From Deltaproteobacteria bacterium (lineage in GTDB: Bacteria; Myxococcota_A; Polyangia; Haliangiales; Haliangiaceae): DNA of 42,851 nt. Where the stretch lies: assembly GCA_029565465.1 (NCBI GenBank), contig JAKQOD010000642.1, positions 1 through 42,851 of the forward strand, written 5' to 3'. The stretch's first letter is position 1; each line of letters opens with the position of its first letter. Under the pieces are notes generated by a model. It had not been told where the DNA came from. It saw nothing but the letters and a program-made list of their open reading frames with translations, and ran no database searches. Positions 1 through 9,067 of the stretch are shown here, one piece after another. The position numbers and the translations under genes were made by a program.

Positions 1-1
1 A

Positions 2-178
2 GCCCGTGCGGGCATCGCTACCTACCTCCACCACTTCAATAATACACGTCGCCATCAAGGTCTCGGCAACGACACGCCAGATGCTGTTTATTTTCGAAAG
101 GCCACCAACATTTTCCACCTCACCGATCGACAACTGATTTCAACCGTGACAAAGCAAACCTTACCAATTGCCGCTTAG
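2..178 (+). mobile_element. IS3-family transposase, C-terminal end (partial)
   Basis: Open frame from the window edge to a TAG at 176-178, 58 residues visible. It reads through YLHHFNNTRRHQGLGNDTP and then DAVYF, the typical C-terminal end of the IS3/rve integrase core (N-T-R-x-H-Q-x-L-G-x-x-T-P-x-x-V-Y-F). The DDE catalytic residues would lie upstream, outside the window. No terminal inverted repeat could be recognised. The family call rests on this motif alone but the motif is strong. Confidence 0.8.
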
Positions 179-184
179 CTCGTT

Positions 185-397
185 ATGAAATTGGCCCAGA
201 CAATGGGGTCCACTTCTGTCGCCTCGTCGGCTATCAACCACGGACGGTCCGCTACTCTTGCCATCGCCTACGTGACACATCCCGAACGCTTTGGCTGGAG
301 CCGAAACCATGGCCTGCCGCTGCGTGGATCAAATAATCCCAAACCACCGACGACGTGGCCGAAAGAATCATCACCAACGGCACTGCCACTAAATTAA
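185..397 (+). pseudogene. Possible degenerate IS-associated fragment
   Basis: The 220 bp after the transposase hold no convincing intact gene. One frame reads THPERF near 270-290 and the next frame reads EPKPWPAAAWIK just after it. Together they resemble the 'PERF...PKPP.LP.AVWIN' tail found downstream of some IS3-type integrase cores, split by a frameshift. This could be a decayed transposase tail. A 70-codon open frame starting at 185 exists but has no clear ribosome binding site. The call is tentative. Confidence 0.3.
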
Positions 398-405
398 AGA
401 CACAG

Positions 406-843
<438 letters not shown>

Positions 844-846
844 CGT

Positions 847-1476
847 TTAGATGTCGACAATCACGTCGGACGCATTTTCGACTTGTTCAAGATTCGGATA
901 TTCGCGCAGTTTTTCCCAAAAGTCATCGCGCACGCAGGTCAGGCGCGTGCCCGCGATTTGAAAAATTTGCAGCGTAGGATCGATACGCTTTTGGTCGATC
1001 ACGAGCTGCCACCACTGAGTTCCTGGCGCCGGCAGAGCGAGGCCATTGGCTTCGTACCTGGCGCGGGTGGCAGTGTCTGGCGTTTTGGATGCTCCAACAT
1101 CAAGGCAATCTAGCGGGTTAAGAAAGTTGACGATCCAGTAGGGCTCGCTAACGAGTTCATCCTGCCAGTTCGTGATTTTCGCGGGAAGGAACTCGATGCC
1201 GCTATGGCCTGCTTGTTCGAAGGTCGTTCGCACGCGTGCCGAAACGACGAGCAAATCGTCGGTGTTGCTGAGGAAGTCCGACAGGACGTCGCCAAAGATT
1301 TGCGATTTTTTTGGTTTCTTTTTGTAACGTTGATCCATGACGAACACGGCTTGTTCGGGCCACGGCGCAAGCGACTTTCCGCCAAAGAATCGGGCTTTGC
1401 TTTCGCGCAGTCCTAGTTGGCAAAATCGATTGTTCTGGTTTGGATACTTAACTCTAACTATGACGTATTGTGTCAT
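847..1476 (-). CDS. Imm11 (DUF1629/MXAN_0049-like) immunity-type protein
   Basis: 209-aa protein with no signal peptide. The middle segment PYWIVNFLNPLDCLD followed by a spacer and then IDQKRIDPTLQIFQI and a 'V.DDFWEKL' helix follows the order of the Imm11/DUF1629 family, common in myxobacteria and predicted to give immunity against polymorphic toxins. The ATG at 1474-1476 is preceded by GGAG seven bases upstream, which fixes the start. No toxin gene is visible beside it. The family call is from motif recognition; the immunity role is known only by prediction for the family. Confidence 0.6.
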   Translation of the reverse strand: MTQYVIVRVKYPNQNNRFCQLGLRESKARFFGGKSLAPWPEQAVFVMDQRYKKKPKKSQIFGDVLSDFLSNTDDLLVVSARVRTTFEQAGHSGIEFLPAKITNWQDELVSEPYWIVNFLNPLDCLDVGASKTPDTATRARYEANGLALPAPGTQWWQLVIDQKRIDPTLQIFQIAGTRLTCVRDDFWEKLREYPNLEQVENASDVIVDI

Positions 1477-1814
1477 TTGGAGGCTCCATCGCTTAAGTTT
1501 TGAGTGAGCTGTCGGACAATGTTATTGCGAAGATCTTCAATGAATAAGTTGTTCTATGTCAATTTCGTGAGAGCCGCTCGTTGCGATTTGCATTGCGTGG
1601 GTCTTTGAGAAATTGAACAAATAATGTGTTTGGTTTGGTGAGTGGCGATGTACGTGCGATTGTTGCTAACGCGGAACGTTGCTTAAAGATCTTTGGTAAT
1701 GACGTGGAACGCGGGCACAACGTGACGTTCTCGAACCAGCAGGACTCCGCAACGTTGAAGCTATGCATCGGCTAGTCGACTGGCGATAGATTGAATTGCG
1801 TCGTTTGCGAACTG
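1477..1814. other. Intergenic stretch without recognised gene
   Basis: 338 bp between the Imm11-like gene and the glyoxalase-like gene, somewhat more AT-rich than its surroundings. A plus-strand open stretch from about 1625 to 1759 reads plausibly as protein (DVRAIVANAERCLKIFGNDV) but is only about 44 codons and has no matching upstream part, so it may be a gene remnant. No hairpin terminator was seen. Confidence 0.4.
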
Positions 1815-2198
1815 CTACTCGTCGCCGCCGGCGATGAGACCGACGTCGTTGCCGAACGGATCGGCGACGATGGCCATGGTGAGGCCGCCGCCGACATCTT
1901 TGGGGGCCGAGACTACGCGGCCGCCGATTTCGCTGAGGCGGCGACAGGTTTCGGCAACGTCATCAACGCGCCAGTAGGCGACGGCGCCGCCGGGGCCAGG
2001 CTTGCGTTCGCTGGTGTCAGGGTCGAGGCCGAGCTCTTGGCCGTCGATGTCAAAGCCAACGTAAAACGGCTGATCGAAATACGGATTGCGATCGACTGCC
2101 GTCGCGTAAAAATCCTTCGCACGATCTAGATCCAGCACCGGATAGATCACGCTGCGAATGCCACGCAGCCCGCCAGGCCCAGTCTTAGCGCGAGGCAT
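1815..2198 (-). CDS. VOC-family (glyoxalase/bleomycin-resistance fold) protein
   Basis: 127-aa single-domain protein. The beta-alpha-beta-beta-beta signature is visible: IRSVIYPVLDLDRAKDFYATA at the N-terminus, and near the C-terminus the second module with WRVDDVAETCRRL, GGRVVSAPKD and VADPFGNDVGLI. This pattern is typical of the vicinal oxygen chelate superfamily. The substrate cannot be told from sequence. Cytosolic; ATG start at 2198. It lies upstream of the Imm11-like gene on the same strand but separated by 338 bp, so it is probably transcribed independently. Confidence 0.85.
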   Translation of the reverse strand: MPRAKTGPGGLRGIRSVIYPVLDLDRAKDFYATAVDRNPYFDQPFYVGFDIDGQELGLDPDTSERKPGPGGAVAYWRVDDVAETCRRLSEIGGRVVSAPKDVGGGLTMAIVADPFGNDVGLIAGGDE

Positions 2199-2346
2199 AC
2201 GTCACTTCAGTCATTGTGCAGTTCACGTTCATGTCGCCAGGTGCCTCGTCGAGCTTGATCCCGCGCAATCCGATGCGCAGTGTGGTGACTTCCCTGGCTC
2301 CGCCACGGAAGAGGGGACGGGAAAGCCCCGTCAAGAACCGGTCTTG

Positions 2347-2829
2347 TTATTCCATGCTGAACGATGGATCGCGTTCCATGATGCGTTCGATCGCGGCTTC
2401 TTCGAGCAAGTCCAGCATGCGTTGGCCACCGTACTTTTTCATCAGCTTGTCGTCGTATTCGTCGGCCACCAGCGCAACATCGCGCAGGGTTGCCATCAAC
2501 TCGTCGGAGTCGAGCGTGGTGCCACCCAAAATGGTGTGAATGAACAACACGATTTCACCATCGGGCTCCCACGCAAACGCGCCAAACCGCAGATGGTTGT
2601 TGAGTTCGAGCAATTGTTTGGCCAAGCCACCGTCGAGCTTGATGCCTTTGACGAGTTGTGAGGTGCATCGCACCATGGCGCGGTTAGGGCCCCACGGCAC
2701 CACCGAAATCATCACGTAGGCCGAGCCTTGTTTGATGACGTAAAGGGAATCGTCCACCTTACGGTAGGCCGGGCTGCTTTGCAGCGTCTTTTCGATGAGC
2801 AGCGAGGTAGCGACTTCGGCTGGATTCAT
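2347..2829 (-). CDS. YbjN / secretion-chaperone-fold domain protein
   Basis: 160-aa cytosolic protein. The sequence alternates amphipathic strands and helices as in the YbjN/CesT-like fold: YRKVDDSLYVIKQGSAYVMI, then LAKQLLELNNHLRFGAFAW, then DGEIVLFIHTILGGTTL and a C-terminal helix. In this family the 'LL.LN..L.FG.F....G.I.' core is characteristic. The role is unknown; YbjN-type proteins in other bacteria influence stress and motility phenotypes, but no such inference is safe here. It is divergent from the amidohydrolase gene with about 50 bp between starts. Confidence 0.6.
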   Translation of the reverse strand: MNPAEVATSLLIEKTLQSSPAYRKVDDSLYVIKQGSAYVMISVVPWGPNRAMVRCTSQLVKGIKLDGGLAKQLLELNNHLRFGAFAWEPDGEIVLFIHTILGGTTLDSDELMATLRDVALVADEYDDKLMKKYGGQRMLDLLEEAAIERIMERDPSFSME

Positions 2830-2879
2830 GCCCTGGTCTTATCACGCGCCGGGCCTTTTTTGGGTATGGTCGGCGCCTG

Positions 2880-4616
2880 ATGAAGTTGTTCGATGTTTGC
2901 AGTTTGGCCCTGGCCGTTAGCGCAGGCGTTGGTACAGCTTGTCACAAACCGCAACCGCCGCAGGGGCCGCGCCCAGGCGAGTCGGCCGACCTGGTATTCG
3001 CGGGTGGCGATATTTGGACGATGGATGCAGCGCATCCGCATGTCACCGCGCTCGCCGTGCGCGCTGGGAAAATTGTGGCGCTTGGCACGGATCGCGACGT
3101 CGCTGCATGGATCGGCCCGTCGACACGCACGGTTGCGCTAGCTGGCCGTGCGGTTACGCCGGGGCTGATCGACGCGCATTGCCATCTGTACGGCTTGGGT
3201 ATGGATCTTGAGAATATCTCGGTGCGCGACGCAACCAGCGAAGCTGATGCCGTGGCGGCGGTCGCAGCATCGGAACAGCTCAAGAATTGGCGCTTGCATA
3301 CATGGTTGGTTGGGCGCGGCTGGGACCAAAATCGTTGGCCCGGTGGTGCGTTTCCGAGCAAAAAGTCGCTCGATAGTGTGCTTCCGCCCTTTAGTTTGAG
3401 CCGACCATTGCTGCCGATCTTGTTGCGTCGCGTCGACGGCCACGCGATTTGGGTGAATAGCGATGCGTTACGAATTGCAGGCATCACCAAAGACACGCCT
3501 GATGTACCAGGCGGCAAGATCATTCGCGATGCCAACGGTGAACCGACTGGCGTGTTCGTTGATAATGCTGTTGATTTGATTGAAGCGCATCTGCCGAAGC
3601 CCGACGCTGCGACGCGCACTGCGCGCATCGTGAATGCTTCAAAGGTCGCCGTGTCGCTTGGGCTGACCGGCGTGCACGAGATGGGCATCGACGACGAAAC
3701 GGCTGCGACGTATCGCGAATTGGCCAAGACCGGCCAGTTGCCGCTGCATGTGCACGCTTTTTTGGCAGGCAATCCCAAAACAGCATCGGAACTTGCCAAA
3801 AATGCGCCTGCTGCACCGGTCGGGCGTTTCGCGATGCCAGGTGTAAAGTTTTTTGCCGACGGTGCGCTGGGCTCGCGCGGCGCTCGCTTGTATGCCGACT
3901 ACGACGACGAGCACGGCAATCTTGGGCTGTGGGTCACCGAACCGAGCGAGTTGACGCGTGCCGTAAATGCCGCCGTGGATGGTGGTTGGCAGGTTGCCGT
4001 GCATGCGATCGGTGACGCCGGGGTTGGCGCTACGCTCGACGCATTTGCAGCAGCACGCAGCACTCATCGCAGTGGCCCAGCCAACGTTATCAAGTTACGC
4101 ATCGAACATGCCCAAGTGGTGGCGCCTGCCGATGTGAAACGTATGGTTGCAACGCATGCGATTGCTTCCATGCAGCCGACCCATGCAACCAGCGATATGC
4201 CATGGGCCGAAAAACGCGTAGGAGCTAGTCGCATCAAAGGCGCCTACGCATGGCGCACGATGCTTGAAAATGACATTCCGCTTGCGGCCGGTTCTGACTT
4301 TCCCGTCGAAGAACCCGCGCCGCTGCGTGGTATCTATGCAGCGGTCACGCGGCAAGACGTAGCGGGCACGCCCGCTGATGGTTGGTATGCAACCCAAAAG
4401 TTGACGCTCGACGAAGCCCTCGCAGCGTTTACGATTGGCGCCGCATTTGCTGCTGGTGCAGCGGATCAGCGCGGTATGCTAGCAGTCGGGCGCGCGGCCG
4501 ATTTGACGATGTATGATCGGAAGCTAGAAGCGTCACGGCAATTGTTGGAAACGAAGATTGTGATGACCGTTGTCGACGGTGACGTTGTTTTTGATGCTAC
4601 AGGAGCAGCCCAGTAG
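2880..4616 (+). CDS. YtcJ-like amidohydrolase (amidohydrolase family 3), exported
   Basis: 578-aa metal-dependent hydrolase. The N-terminus has a hydrophobic signal segment ending in GTAC (Cys21), a weak lipobox, suggesting an exported lipoprotein. After a small beta domain (LVFAGGDIWTMDA, AGKIVALG) comes GLIDAHCH at about 96-102, the first metal-binding motif; further signatures are MPGVKFFADGALGSRGA, VAVHAIGD, RIEHAQ and AGSDFPVEEP, in the usual order for the YtcJ/amidohydrolase-3 TIM barrel. The substrate is unknown for most members. Nine bases separate it from the next gene, so the two are likely cotranscribed. Confidence 0.85.
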   Translation: MKLFDVCSLALAVSAGVGTACHKPQPPQGPRPGESADLVFAGGDIWTMDAAHPHVTALAVRAGKIVALGTDRDVAAWIGPSTRTVALAGRAVTPGLIDAHCHLYGLGMDLENISVRDATSEADAVAAVAASEQLKNWRLHTWLVGRGWDQNRWPGGAFPSKKSLDSVLPPFSLSRPLLPILLRRVDGHAIWVNSDALRIAGITKDTPDVPGGKIIRDANGEPTGVFVDNAVDLIEAHLPKPDAATRTARIVNASKVAVSLGLTGVHEMGIDDETAATYRELAKTGQLPLHVHAFLAGNPKTASELAKNAPAAPVGRFAMPGVKFFADGALGSRGARLYADYDDEHGNLGLWVTEPSELTRAVNAAVDGGWQVAVHAIGDAGVGATLDAFAAARSTHRSGPANVIKLRIEHAQVVAPADVKRMVATHAIASMQPTHATSDMPWAEKRVGASRIKGAYAWRTMLENDIPLAAGSDFPVEEPAPLRGIYAAVTRQDVAGTPADGWYATQKLTLDEALAAFTIGAAFAAGAADQRGMLAVGRAADLTMYDRKLEASRQLLETKIVMTVVDGDVVFDATGAAQ

Positions 4617-4625
4617 GCACGTTAC

Positions 4626-6608
4626 ATGCGGTTTTGTCCATTTTGCAGCGCTGAGAATCTCGACGAAGCCAACGCGTGCAGCGCGTGCAGCCGGCGGTTG
4701 CCGCCATTGCCGCCACGGCGGCAGCGCCAGTCGGAAGCGACCGGTATTCTCGCGACGCGTCCAATGCGGGCGACCGATGCGTCGGTGATTATGAAGCCAG
4801 CGGTGGCCGATCCAGCGCTGGTGCCGACACCCATGCAATCGCCTAGCGGCGCGGTGAATGCCTCGCCAACGCCGGTGTTGCCACCGGTCTACCCGTCGGC
4901 AAATCCGACCAACGATGGAACTGCCAATGCTGATGCATTGCGCGCTGTGCTAACCCCAGGCCCGGCGGCGATGCGGCGTGAAGCCCCGGTGCCCGAGCCG
5001 CGTGAAGCCCACGAACCTGCGCGGCGACGCCACGAGGCCAGCATTCCGCCTCCGGTTCCGACCGACGCTCGCAGCGCGAGTGGTCCCGTGCCCGTGTCTG
5101 CGACTGTGCCCGCGTCGGTGCCTGTGCCCGCGGTCGTGCCAATGCCCGCGGCCGTGCCCGTGCCCGTGCCCGTGCCTGCAAGTGTGCCCGCGTCTGCGTC
5201 GGTGCCTGTGCCCGCGGCCGTGCCCGTGCCCGTGTCTGCGAGTGTGCCCGCGTCTGCGTCGTTGCCCGTGTCTGTGCCTGTGGAAGTGCCCGTGCCCGTG
5301 CCCGTGCCAGCGCCCGCGTCGGTGCCCGTGCCCGTGCCCGTGTCTGCGTCGGTGCCCGTGCCCGCGCCCGCGTCAACATCGGCGTCCATGCCCGTGCCCG
5401 CCTCGGTGCCCGTGTCTGCGCCCGTGCCCGCCGATTCCTCATCGCCAACACCGCTGCCGCCCGTTGTGTATCCCGCTGCGGTCTCGGCGCGCGCGGTTTC
5501 CAAAAGCGAGACCGAGCCGCCGCCAACCCGGGTGTTTCGTGCCGACGCCATGGCCGACCGACCGTTTGCTCCACCTAAGGTGCTTCCGGTTCCTGAGATT
5601 CCCGAGTCTGGCCTGTTGCCGGCTGCTAAATATGCGGTTGCTTTCGCTCGCGCTCGTTGGCAGCGTCGCAAAGCCATCAAAGTATTAGGCGCCGAGGTGA
5701 AACAAGACACGGTCGCGCTCGACCAAGTGCTGGGCGCGCTGGGGGCCGCCGCTCGGGTTGCCAACGTTGAAGGTCGCGTTTTTAACACCGAGAATGCAGC
5801 CATCACGGCAGCTGAGCAGCGGCGTGGCGAACTCCAAGGTGAACAGCAAAACCTCGACGGTCGCACCGCCGAAGAATCCGCCAAATTCGCCGATATCGAA
5901 ACCGAGCGAACCACCAAGCTCAATGAAGCCGAAAAAGTTTTAGACCTCGCCAAGCGCGACAACGAAACCTACGAAGCGCAGCGCCGTGGCTTGCGCGATA
6001 AACGCAAAGAAGTCGAGCGTCGGCAAAAGGCCTATCTCAAAGCCGCCGAAGATCGTGACAACGAATCTGCCAACACCGCGATGGGCGAAGTGCGTTCGCA
6101 GATGCGGCGCGCTGCCGAAGGCCATCGGCGCGAAGCCGCCGAGCTTGAACCGGAACGGCAAGACCTTGATCGCAAACTGACAGCCATTGAAAAGCCCTTG
6201 CTTGAATCACAAGCACGGCTTGATGCCGCCAAAGCCGAATACGACAGCGCCAAACGTAGCCTCAATGATGCGCGCGAAGGTCATGGTCATCGCTTAGCCG
6301 AGCTCGACGCTGAGAAAAAGCGCAAGCTGCGCGATCTCAGCGCCACCGATAACGAGATTGCGCGTCGCTTGGTGACCCTCGGCACGCTGGTGAATCTCAA
6401 CCGCGTCGAAGATCCGTCGTTTGTTGAACTGTATGAACGCATCGATCGGCTCAGGGGCGCAATCACGGCGCGTACCACCGAAGCTGAAAAGCTCACCGCC
6501 GAGCGCAGCGCGTATCATCGTGAATCATTGATTCGCGGCGCTGTTGTCATCGGTGGTGCCATCGTCGCATTCATTGCGTTGATTGTGATCTTGCGCGCGA
6601 TTTTCTAG
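4626..6608 (+). CDS. Zinc-ribbon, Pro/Val-repeat, coiled-coil, tail-anchored protein
   Basis: 660 aa with four visible parts. An N-terminal zinc ribbon uses CPFC (4-7) and CSAC (18-21). Residues about 30-330 are low complexity; 153-269 is a Val-Pro/Ser-Val/Ala-Val dipeptide region encoded by GTGCCC-type hexamers. Residues about 340-620 are highly charged and Gln/Glu/Arg/Ala-rich, predicted coiled coil. The last 23 residues ([20 protein letters not shown] and onwards) form a single membrane segment at the extreme C-terminus, so the bulk should face the cytoplasm. No homologous function is recognised; the layout suggests a membrane-tethered spacer or scaffold, which is an inference. Confidence 0.85.
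   Translation: MRFCPFCSAENLDEANACSACSRRLPPLPPRRQRQSEATGILATRPMRATDASVIMKPAVADPALVPTPMQSPSGAVNASPTPVLPPVYPSANPTNDGTANADALRAVLTPGPAAMRREAPVPEPREAHEPARRRHEASIPPPVPTDARSASGPVPVSATVPASVPVPAVVPMPAAVPVPVPVPASVPASASVPVPAAVPVPVSASVPASASLPVSVPVEVPVPVPVPAPASVPVPVPVSASVPVPAPASTSASMPVPASVPVSAPVPADSSSPTPLPPVVYPAAVSARAVSKSETEPPPTRVFRADAMADRPFAPPKVLPVPEIPESGLLPAAKYAVAFARARWQRRKAIKVLGAEVKQDTVALDQVLGALGAAARVANVEGRVFNTENAAITAAEQRRGELQGEQQNLDGRTAEESAKFADIETERTTKLNEAEKVLDLAKRDNETYEAQRRGLRDKRKEVERRQKAYLKAAEDRDNESANTAMGEVRSQMRRAAEGHRREAAELEPERQDLDRKLTAIEKPLLESQARLDAAKAEYDSAKRSLNDAREGHGHRLAELDAEKKRKLRDLSATDNEIARRLVTLGTLVNLNRVEDPSFVELYERIDRLRGAITARTTEAEKLTAERSAYHRESLIRGAVVIGGAIVAFIALIVILRAIF
5083..5431 (+). repeat. 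GTGCCC-type hexanucleotide repeat tract (in coding sequence)
   Basis: About 350 bp of imperfect repeats of GTGCCC, GTGTCT, GCGTCG and related hexamers, read here as Val-Pro, Val-Ser and Ala-Ser. Variants are interspersed rather than perfectly tandem. Similar hexamers recur at 11225-11390, 12883-12990, 27884-27977 and 28129-28185. Confidence 0.9.
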
Positions 6609-6671
6609 ACCAACGCCGCCTGCAGGCGACCGCTCGTCGAGCTGGTTCCAGGCGGTGCCTCAAAATCCCAT

Positions 6672-6691
6672 GAGGGCTGGTACCCAGCCTC
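6672..6691 (+). terminator. Hairpin after the zinc-ribbon gene
   Basis: GAGGGCTGG, loop TAC, CCAGCCTC: an 8-bp stem with one bulged G, 64 bp after the stop codon. A 12-bp palindrome CGCCTGCAGGCG also lies at 6617-6628. Neither is followed by a run of T, so intrinsic termination is uncertain. Confidence 0.3.
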
Positions 6692-6718
6692 GCCGCAGTT
6701 CGTGATACGCTAGCGCCA

Positions 6719-7831
6719 GTGACGAAGGTTTTGGTCTCCGATAGTGCTGAGCTACAGCGCCATTTTGCAGCGCCTGTTTTTGCCGCGCTTAAGCTCGACG
6801 TCGTAGTCGTCAATACCCAAGCGCAAGCGCTCACGATGTTTTCAACTCACCAGCCGGCCGTGGCGGTCTTCGAAGCCGACTTTGCCGGGCCGTTTACCGG
6901 CTTTGACACCTCGCGTGCGCTCAAGACGCAAGCCAAAGCCCAAGGCGCCACGGTTAACGTCATTGTTGTCAGTCGACGCCTTACTGCCGACGAGCTGGGG
7001 CGAGTCGCTGCAAGCTGCTGTGATGAGTTGTTGGTTGCACCGATGAGCGCCGACGAACTCTACGATGCCGTCGCGCTAGCATTGGGCCTGCCGCGCCGTG
7101 GCACGGAAGCATTTTCAACCAATGTAGTGACGGTGAGTGGGCCGATCGCCGCGACGGTGTCGAACCTCTCGATCGATGGCTTACGTTTAATGACGGAAGT
7201 GGATTTGGCGGATGGCCAAATGCTGACCGTTGAAATCGCCACCGCAACCGAGGCGGCCGTTGCGATGCGTGCCCACGTGATTTGGGCGCAGCGCCACGAT
7301 GGCCGCACGGTCGCAGGGGTTGCGTTCGATGCGCTCGACGAGCGCGCTCGTGCATTGTTGCTCAAGCTCACGCAGTGGCTGATCGTCAATGAAGGCGAAC
7401 GCACGCGCGTTGTGTTGCGCGGCGATTTTACCGAGGCTACTAAGTTTGATGCGTTATTGCCGCAAATGGTCGGCCGCGTCGTATTTGATTTAGCAGAGAT
7501 TACCTACATGAACTCGCTCGGCGTGCGCGCCTGGTGCGAATTTCTGCGCGCCGCGCGCATCGCTGGCTACGAATTCCACGCGTGTTCCGTGCCGTTCATC
7601 GTACAAGCTTCAATGGTGAACGACACCCTCGGCCGCGGCACCGTCACGTCGTTCTTTGCACCGTATCACTGCACGGCATGTGAGCACCAAGAAGAGCGCT
7701 TGTTGCAAACCGCCGTCGTGCTTGCTGCGAATTTACAGCCGCCGACCTTCGGCTGCCCACGCTGCGGCGAAATGCTCGAGTTCGACGACTTGCCTGAACG
7801 CTATTTGGCGTTTTTGTCCGACGAGGATTGA
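6719..7831 (+). CDS. Degenerate receiver-PilZ-STAS-zinc-ribbon fusion protein
   Basis: 370 aa, GTG start. Residues 1-120 have the receiver fold pattern (KVLVSDSA, PAVAVFEADF, VNVIVVSR, DELLVAPMSADEL), but the position of the phospho-accepting Asp appears to be Glu52. About 130-222 is a PilZ-like domain (VSNLSIDGLRLMTEVDL, VIWAQRHDGRTVAGVAFDAL). About 228-320 is a STAS domain with VVFDLAEITYMNSLGVRAW, including the Ser that is phosphorylated in anti-anti-sigma factors. The C-terminus has CTAC (318-321) and CPRC (346-349), a zinc ribbon. Cytosolic. It may sense cyclic di-GMP and act by partner switching, but the canonical PilZ RxxxR is not clearly present, so ligand binding is uncertain. Confidence 0.8.
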   Translation: MTKVLVSDSAELQRHFAAPVFAALKLDVVVVNTQAQALTMFSTHQPAVAVFEADFAGPFTGFDTSRALKTQAKAQGATVNVIVVSRRLTADELGRVAASCCDELLVAPMSADELYDAVALALGLPRRGTEAFSTNVVTVSGPIAATVSNLSIDGLRLMTEVDLADGQMLTVEIATATEAAVAMRAHVIWAQRHDGRTVAGVAFDALDERARALLLKLTQWLIVNEGERTRVVLRGDFTEATKFDALLPQMVGRVVFDLAEITYMNSLGVRAWCEFLRAARIAGYEFHACSVPFIVQASMVNDTLGRGTVTSFFAPYHCTACEHQEERLLQTAVVLAANLQPPTFGCPRCGEMLEFDDLPERYLAFLSDED

Positions 7832-8538
7832 GTTCAAGCGCTCGGCAAACAACGGCGGTTGTAACGCCAACTGTGGTCAGCGAGCCCCGGCAAATCGGCG
7901 AAATGGAGCTTCAAGGCAACGGTCCGTGGGAAACGACGGTAACCCTCGCCCGCGCCACGTACGCTCAGAATGTGAGTGTCAGCCTCGGCGCATGTGATTT
8001 CATTGTTGAGCAAGTTAGTGTCACCACCGACGATCAATGGCAAGTTCGCTTTCAAAGCCGGAGCGTGATAGCTGAACTTCGACAAGACGATCTGCCTATG
8101 CAACAGGTCAAGGTTCGCTTCGCAGACGATCTGCAATGCCTCAAAGGCTCCACTGACCGTATTGCCAAAATCAATCGAACTGTGTCGCCGTGGCGGCGGG
8201 TTGATTTGTTTTCGGTGCCGGACCAAAACATGGTGACGAAACGCTACGCTGCAAACCCCGGTGAGCGCTGGCGCTTGCTTGGCGGCAACGAATGCAGCAA
8301 AGCGACGGTGAAAATCCGCAACGAGCGCGACGAGCTGGTGCAGCAACTGCCCACCGATCGGGAAACGAGTATGTCTGCGCTGCGCGAGTTTGTGGTGCCC
8401 GCTGGCGCGCGCAGCGTGGAGCTTGCGGCACACGTCGAGCCTTGTCGTGCATGGGACCCTAAAGACAAGGACTCCCGTCCGCCTTCGTGGAGCTTTGACG
8501 TCCACGTTTCGAAAACAGTAGTGGCCGCGGCCCGCTAG
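7828..8538 (+). CDS. Hypothetical protein, translationally coupled
   Basis: 236-aa frame whose TTG start overlaps the stop of the PilZ/STAS gene (TTGA); an ATG at 7903 giving a 211-aa product is the alternative. I do not recognise a family. The sequence is rich in predicted beta strands with regularly spaced Cys (ACDF, LQCLK, NECSK, EPCRAWD). No signal peptide is visible with either start. It ends in a 4-base CTAG overlap with the convergent lipoprotein gene. Function unknown. Confidence 0.6.
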   Translation: MSSSARQTTAVVTPTVVSEPRQIGEMELQGNGPWETTVTLARATYAQNVSVSLGACDFIVEQVSVTTDDQWQVRFQSRSVIAELRQDDLPMQQVKVRFADDLQCLKGSTDRIAKINRTVSPWRRVDLFSVPDQNMVTKRYAANPGERWRLLGGNECSKATVKIRNERDELVQQLPTDRETSMSALREFVVPAGARSVELAAHVEPCRAWDPKDKDSRPPSWSFDVHVSKTVVAAAR

Positions 8539-9020
8539 AGCTTGGGCGGCTGCGGCGTTTCGCCGGCAATCTCGTAGCGTTGAATCCCGTTGAGGATAAC
8601 CCAGGCAACCCGGGCGGGGGCGTTGGTTCCGAAGCGTGCTGTCGGCACCGCCGCGGCAAGTTTTTCGCTGAGCGCCGTGACGTCGTCGCCTGTGAAGTTT
8701 TTCCGGATCTGCTCGTCGAGCACCGCTGCGTGCCGCGTGAAGCCTTGCTGCCACAGTTGCCACAGGCTGTACATATCCGCTTCCAGCGCTGCGCGACTCG
8801 CTGGGTTCTCGACCGCCGCGAGTTCTAGCTTCTGCCGATATGGTTCCAGATCGGTTAGCAAGCCAGCGTTGTTGATGCGATCTGCCAAGCGCGCAACCAA
8901 AGATTCTTGCCAATTCATGACGGGCCCAGCTTTTTCATTGGTGCCTGTAGTTTGAGGCGCCACCCGGTGGGCCGTACAACCAGCGCCCAGCAACGCAACA
9001 ACGACAATGATGCGGTTCAT
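8535..9020 (-). CDS. Small lipoprotein, function unknown
   Basis: 161 aa. The N-terminus MNRIIVVVALLGAGC is a clear lipoprotein signal with Cys15 as the lipidated residue. The mature part is mostly alpha-helical (RLADRINNAGLLTDLEPYRQ and following helices), with a C-terminal RVAWVILNGIQRYEI stretch. No family recognised. It lies 47 bp downstream of ppsR on the same strand and overlaps the convergent upstream gene by four bases. Confidence 0.75.
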   Translation of the reverse strand: MNRIIVVVALLGAGCTAHRVAPQTTGTNEKAGPVMNWQESLVARLADRINNAGLLTDLEPYRQKLELAAVENPASRAALEADMYSLWQLWQQGFTRHAAVLDEQIRKNFTGDDVTALSEKLAAAVPTARFGTNAPARVAWVILNGIQRYEIAGETPQPPKL

Positions 9021-9067
9021 GGCAGCAGTGTAATGTATCGCTGCACCAAGCGCTCGAACGGTCTGCG

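Noticed and set aside
1625..1759. Short protein-like plus-strand stretch
   Set aside because: Only about 44 codons, no ribosome binding site and no recognised family; kept as a note in the intergenic entry.
4843..5962. Long antisense open frames opposite the Pro-Val repeat gene
   Set aside because: They are by-products of the hexamer repeat and high GC; their peptides are Ala-Arg-Thr or Thr-Gly repeats without family features, while the plus-strand gene has zinc-ribbon, coiled-coil and membrane features.
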